DNA from: a virus
IMG/VR virus record: IMGVR_UViG_3300032677_000161
Span: 1-23,898 of that record
Direction: 5' to 3' (one strand)
DNA: 23,898 bases
The translations under genes were made by a program, and so were the position numbers. How positions within the stretch are numbered: the first letter of the stretch is position 1; each line of letters begins with the position of its first letter. The notes below the pieces were generated by a model, which saw nothing but the letters and a program-made list of their open reading frames with translations, did no database searches and was not told the origin of the DNA. Shown one piece after another: positions 20,794 to 23,898 of this stretch.

Positions 20794-23724
20794 TTATGCC
20801 GCCACGCCTTTGATTACGTTGAAGTTGATGACTGGAGTGTCCGAAGTCGTGCCGCCAGTCGTGTAGAACGTGATGTTAAACGAGCCAGCTGCCACCGCAG
20901 TAACAAGAAGATTGTATAAGTTCGTGGATGTCTTCATGCTTAAACTAATCGTGTCAGTCGCAGCAACCGTGCTATTGGTCACAGTAAAGGTTGCGGCAGT
21001 GGCCGAACCTGCTGCCGTAAACATCGTGATAGCGCCGCTGGTCTTGTTGAGCGTAACACCCGTTGTGCGTGATGTGAGCTGCGTTACAGCGCCACCAGCG
21101 CCCGTAGCATAGCCCACGCCGCCAGCACCCGTCGAAAGGATGCTGGTCGAGCCAGTGACCGTCGTAAACGCGCCGGTCGATGCTGTCGTCGCACCAATCG
21201 ACATGTTGTTGATCGTGCCGAGCGTACCGGAAGAGATCGTAATCGTGCCGGCACCAGTGGTGGTGTAAGACTGGTTATTGGTAGTTGTTTGGAATGTAAT
21301 TGCGCCAATGGCATTGATCGAACCCGCAACGCCGACCGTGGTCGTGCCTACGCCAAGCGCACCAGCCATATAATTGTTGGCGGTTCCATTCATATATAGG
21401 TTCCAGCGGTTCGCGCCGGATGCAAGGCTTCCAAAGAACCCATAGGCATTGGTGACAGTCGCCGCACCTTGCGTTCCAATGGTAAATTCCGCTAGGAACC
21501 CAACCTGGGTTGTTATTGTTGAACCAGCGCCACCGACTGAAGGATTCGCATAAAAATGAATAGCATTTGATGTGGTGACAGAAGCCGCCAGTAGCATCGC
21601 GCTATATGCACCGATGGCATTAGCCGTCACGCCGGATTGCACAGCACCGCCAATTAAAATAGATGCAGCCGTTGTCGCGCCTGTGATATTTGCACCAACA
21701 TTAAGGTTGTATGCTGTTAGATTTGTTGAACCGATGCCAAGGTTGCCAGCCATATAATTGTTGGCCGAGCCGCCCATATATAGGTTCCAACGGTTGGTTC
21801 CTGCTGCAATGTTTCCACCGTATCCAACGGCAGTAGTTACAGTTGCAGCGCCAGAAGTTCCAAGTGTTGATTCTGCTAAAAAACCATATTGAGCTGAAAT
21901 AGTTGAACCAGCTCCGCCAGCATTTGGTGCAGCATAAAAATGAATAGACGTTGCCGTCGTAAATGAAGCAGCGGCTGATGATATGGAGCTGGCATATCCA
22001 ATCGCAGACGTGGTAACGCCAGATTGAACAACGCCACTATTCAAATGGGCGTATGCCGTCGTGCCGCCTGTAATTTGGGCATTGGTAAGCAGATTGACGC
22101 CAGTTGACGTTCCAGAACCGCCGATGCTGACGTTGCCGGAGGAGTCGATGCGCATGGCTTCTGCACCAGTTGCTCCAGAGCCTGTGTAAAACTCTATGCC
22201 GCCGTTGTTATAACCGTTTGTAATGCCTCGCGTAGCTATTGATGCTCCACCAGCATTAAATGATGGGCCAGCACAAAGATTAATTGAGCCAGTTGTCGTT
22301 CCGCTAAGCGATCCAAAAATGAACCCGCTCGGCATAATCATGTTGCCGCGCACATCTAATTTCTGTTGCGGCGAAGTCGTCCCAATACCTACGTTGCCGC
22401 TGGAGTCGATGCGCATACGTTCGGCAGCATTAGTGTAAATAAGCGCTGGATATGCAGCAGACGTTCCATAATACACTGTATTAGTGGAATATCCCCCATA
22501 GGCTTCACCAGTGGATAGCACACCAAAATCAATGGTTCCGGCAGTATTAATGACCCTCAAAAATGTGTTTGTAGCAGATCCTGTATATACGTTTAGTTTA
22601 GTCGCTGGCGAACTTGTCCCAATACCTACGTTGCCGTTGGTATCAATACGCATACGTTCAACCTGACTACCCGTCTTGAAGATAATGCTATCAGACGTAC
22701 CCGCGCCAGACGTGGATTCCAACGTCAGCGTGGACGATGCTGTCGTTCCGCCAATGAGAAGCGGGGTCGTGAGCGATGTGATAATAGCGCTGGCAATGGT
22801 CGTGATTCCTGCCGCCGAGATCGTCATAGCATCCGTTGCGCCGCTATTAACGGCAAAATGGATCGCATTCGCGCCAATCGTGCCAAGGACAAGATCGGTT
22901 GATCCTGTTAGGAAATAACCATAGCCCGGCGCGTTGATTGACCCCGTGCCAGTATATCCCGATGAATTGATGCCGACCGTGGCATAGTTCGTCGCAGCGG
23001 TGCCTTGGTCATTGTAGACAATAAACTCGGCGGACGAGACAGAACCGTTCGACGTGTTCTGGATCGTGACCTGATTATAGCTGTTCACACTCGACTGGAA
23101 CGATGCCAGCACGTCAACGTCAGAGAAACCGTTCGTGCCATAGCTGATTGCGCCTGTCGTGGCCGTTGACGTGCGCGAAGCCGTGGCGATCAGCAATGGT
23201 GAAGTGACGGATGTAGAGAAGGTGGCAGCACCAGTAGCATCGATCAAAAGACGCTGTGTGCTGTTCGTGCTGAGAGCGATCTGGTTCGTCGCAGGGCTGT
23301 AAATGCCAGCCGCAGTTGGAACCGTGCCAAACGCCACAGAGACCACGCCAGCAGTGGCCGCGACAGGCGTAAGGCCGGTCGTGCCAAAGGCGACGCTATC
23401 AACACCCGCAGTTACCGGAATCGTTGGTTGCCATGATGGAGCGGATCCAGCAGACGCCACCAAAACATAGTTGCTCCCAGTGGGTGGCGTCACAGTGCCG
23501 ACAGGATTCGTCCCGTTTCCAAACATCAAGCCATATTGGGTCAGCGTCGTATCGCCTGTTCCACCAATGGAAACAGGAAACGGAAGGGTGCTCACGCCTT
23601 TTGAAAGAGCAGCAATCTGACCGGTTGTAATCTGTACGGACGTGCTGGATTGAACACCAAGAAGTGGTTCAGTTCCATTCAAACCGGTTACCGTGGGCAG
23701 ATTGGTTAAGGTAATGTTCGCCAT
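20794..23724 (-). CDS. Large tail fibre/appendage protein with duplicated modules
   Basis: A 976-residue protein. The N-terminus (ITLTNLPTVTGLNGTEPLLG and the SIGGTGDTT element) is the common virion-attachment region of phage appendages. Residues 190-305 are a beta module with SYGTNGFSDVDVL. Three fibre repeats of type MRID-x-x-GNVGIG start at residues 358, 437 and 524. Two copies of a roughly 115-residue module follow (551-670 and 681-795). The C-terminal domain (about 865-976: GGVGYATGAGGAVTQLTSRT to INFNVIKGVAA) is a conserved phage fibre tip. Sequence is very Ser/Thr/Gly rich, typical of extended fibres. The ATG is 2 bases after the stop of the preceding gene. It probably binds the host, but no receptor can be read from sequence. 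Confidence 0.82.
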   Translation of the reverse strand: MANITLTNLPTVTGLNGTEPLLGVQSSTSVQITTGQIAALSKGVSTLPFPVSIGGTGDTTLTQYGLMFGNGTNPVGTVTPPTGSNYVLVASAGSAPSWQPTIPVTAGVDSVAFGTTGLTPVAATAGVVSVAFGTVPTAAGIYSPATNQIALSTNSTQRLLIDATGAATFSTSVTSPLLIATASRTSTATTGAISYGTNGFSDVDVLASFQSSVNSYNQVTIQNTSNGSVSSAEFIVYNDQGTAATNYATVGINSSGYTGTGSINAPGYGYFLTGSTDLVLGTIGANAIHFAVNSGATDAMTISAAGITTIASAIITSLTTPLLIGGTTASSTLTLESTSGAGTSDSIIFKTGSQVERMRIDTNGNVGIGTSSPATKLNVYTGSATNTFLRVINTAGTIDFGVLSTGEAYGGYSTNTVYYGTSAAYPALIYTNAAERMRIDSSGNVGIGTTSPQQKLDVRGNMIMPSGFIFGSLSGTTTGSINLCAGPSFNAGGASIATRGITNGYNNGGIEFYTGSGATGAEAMRIDSSGNVSIGGSGTSTGVNLLTNAQITGGTTAYAHLNSGVVQSGVTTSAIGYASSISSAAASFTTATSIHFYAAPNAGGAGSTISAQYGFLAESTLGTSGAATVTTAVGYGGNIAAGTNRWNLYMGGSANNYMAGNLGIGSTNLTAYNLNVGANITGATTAASILIGGAVQSGVTANAIGAYSAMLLAASVTTSNAIHFYANPSVGGAGSTITTQVGFLAEFTIGTQGAATVTNAYGFFGSLASGANRWNLYMNGTANNYMAGALGVGTTTVGVAGSINAIGAITFQTTTNNQSYTTTGAGTITISSGTLGTINNMSIGATTASTGAFTTVTGSTSILSTGAGGVGYATGAGGAVTQLTSRTTGVTLNKTSGAITMFTAAGSATAATFTVTNSTVAATDTISLSMKTSTNLYNLLVTAVAAGSFNITFYTTGGTTSDTPVINFNVIKGVAA
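21340..22074 (-). repeat. Duplicated ~115-aa module in the large fibre gene
   Basis: Copy A (about 21715-22074, residues 551-670) and copy B (about 21340-21684, residues 681-795) align end to end: VVQSGVTTSAIG/AVQSGVTANAIG, SIHFYAAPNAGGAGSTI/AIHFYANPSVGGAGSTI, GFLAESTLGTSGAATVT/GFLAEFTIGTQGAATVT and NRWNLYMGGSANNYMAGNLG/NRWNLYMNGTANNYMAGALG. The DNA keeps recognisable similarity as well (for example around TATATAGGTTCCA at 21395 and 21778), so the duplication is fairly recent or is kept alike by recombination. Confidence 0.85.
22105..22653 (-). repeat. Three MRID-GNVGIG fibre repeats
   Basis: Repeat cores lie at residues 358-373, 437-452 and 524-540 (22606-22653, 22369-22416, 22105-22155). 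The first two share MRID, GNVGIGT and SP and also an identical 18-base stretch (22382-22399 and 22619-22636), exactly 237 bases apart. The third departs after GNVSIGG. These are typical structural repeats of phage fibres and could support recombination that changes fibre length. Confidence 0.8.
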
Positions 23725-23726
23725 TC

Positions 23727-23898
23727 TCAGACCCCAGTAATCGGTACTTGATTGTAGTTGTACGGCAGACCGACCAACGCTGTAACCATCAAGCTCGTGC
23801 TCGTCAAAAGCGGATTGGAGCTCGTCGGTACGGCCGAGTTGACCTGATAAGTGAAGAAAAGCGGATTCGACACCGTCACACTATACATGCCGTCTGCC
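23727..23898 (-). CDS. C-terminal end of a structural protein (5' cut by window edge)
   Basis: The frame is open from the window edge to a TGA at 23727-23729, giving 56 complete residues: it contains GMYSVTVSNPLFFTYQVNSA and ends MVTALVGLPYNYNQVPITGV. The pattern looks like the beta-rich C-terminus of a phage structural or fibre protein, possibly a fibre-linked or capsid decoration protein. It is 2 bases before the fibre gene (TGAGAATG), so it belongs to the late operon. The exact identity cannot be told from this fragment. Confidence 0.6.
   Translation of the reverse strand, partial: ADGMYSVTVSNPLFFTYQVNSAVPTSSNPLLTSTSLMVTALVGLPYNYNQVPITGV

Noticed and set aside
18886-23724. Possibility of a CRISPR array in the repetitive Ser/Thr-rich fibre genes
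   Set aside because: The repeats are coding, irregular in spacing and diverged; there are no identical short repeats with regular unique spacers.
1-23898. tRNA genes, integrase, transposase or attachment sites
   Set aside because: No cloverleaf, recombinase motif, insertion-sequence ends or duplicated target sites were seen by reading; this absence was not tested with a program.

Overview
The window is a piece of a tailed double-stranded DNA phage (or a prophage of one), most likely with a short, podovirus-type tail. The tail type is inferred from an adjacent adaptor protein and a large nozzle / DNA-stabilisation-type protein, plus very large internal (ejection-type) proteins and no visible sheath, tube or tape-measure gene. 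The host must be Gram-negative, because the lysis cassette has a lipoprotein o-spanin. The protein style (GGR-rich internal proteins, DUF932, the fibre families) resembles phages of alphaproteobacteria, but this is an impression and not a proof. Terminase, portal and major capsid genes are not here; they would be expected upstream of the late genes, beyond the right end.

Layout. Positions 1-3991 are on the + strand and look like a non-structural module: the tail of an unknown gene, a hairpin, a DUF932 protein, a perfect 14-bp inverted repeat, a SNF2-type helicase, and two small proteins that look like winged-helix proteins and are spaced like an operon. Positions 4058-23898 are all on the - strand and form one tightly packed late operon read right to left. 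The two transcription units converge at 3991-4068, where a GC-rich hairpin with a U-tract on the - strand gives a convincing terminator for the late operon.

The late operon, in order of transcription: the end of a structural gene cut by the window edge; a 976-aa fibre protein with duplicated modules; a conserved 107-aa protein; a 77-aa membrane/coiled-coil protein; a 446-aa fibre-like protein; a 352-aa protein with a glycine-rich receptor-binding-type domain; a 155-aa tail-anchored coiled-coil protein; a lysis cassette (holin candidate, i-spanin, o-spanin, GH108 endolysin); the adaptor; the 1039-aa nozzle-like protein with a long beta-repeat insertion; a 116-aa protein; a 260-aa protein with a repeated motif; a GNAT acetyltransferase; a 1341-aa protein carrying an internal S74 chaperone domain and a lysozyme-like domain; a 756-aa ejection-type protein; and a 67-aa helical protein.

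Working together, the fibres bind the host, the adaptor and nozzle join the tail to the portal, the 756-, 1341- and perhaps 260-aa proteins are likely ejected or internal virion components that open the cell wall and carry DNA in, and the lysis cassette releases progeny. No tRNA, CRISPR array, insertion sequence, integrase or attachment site was seen. No stretch of more than 300 bases lacks a gene; the longest gap, about 163 bases before the helicase, holds the inverted repeat. All functions are inferred from sequence reading alone; no database search was run.
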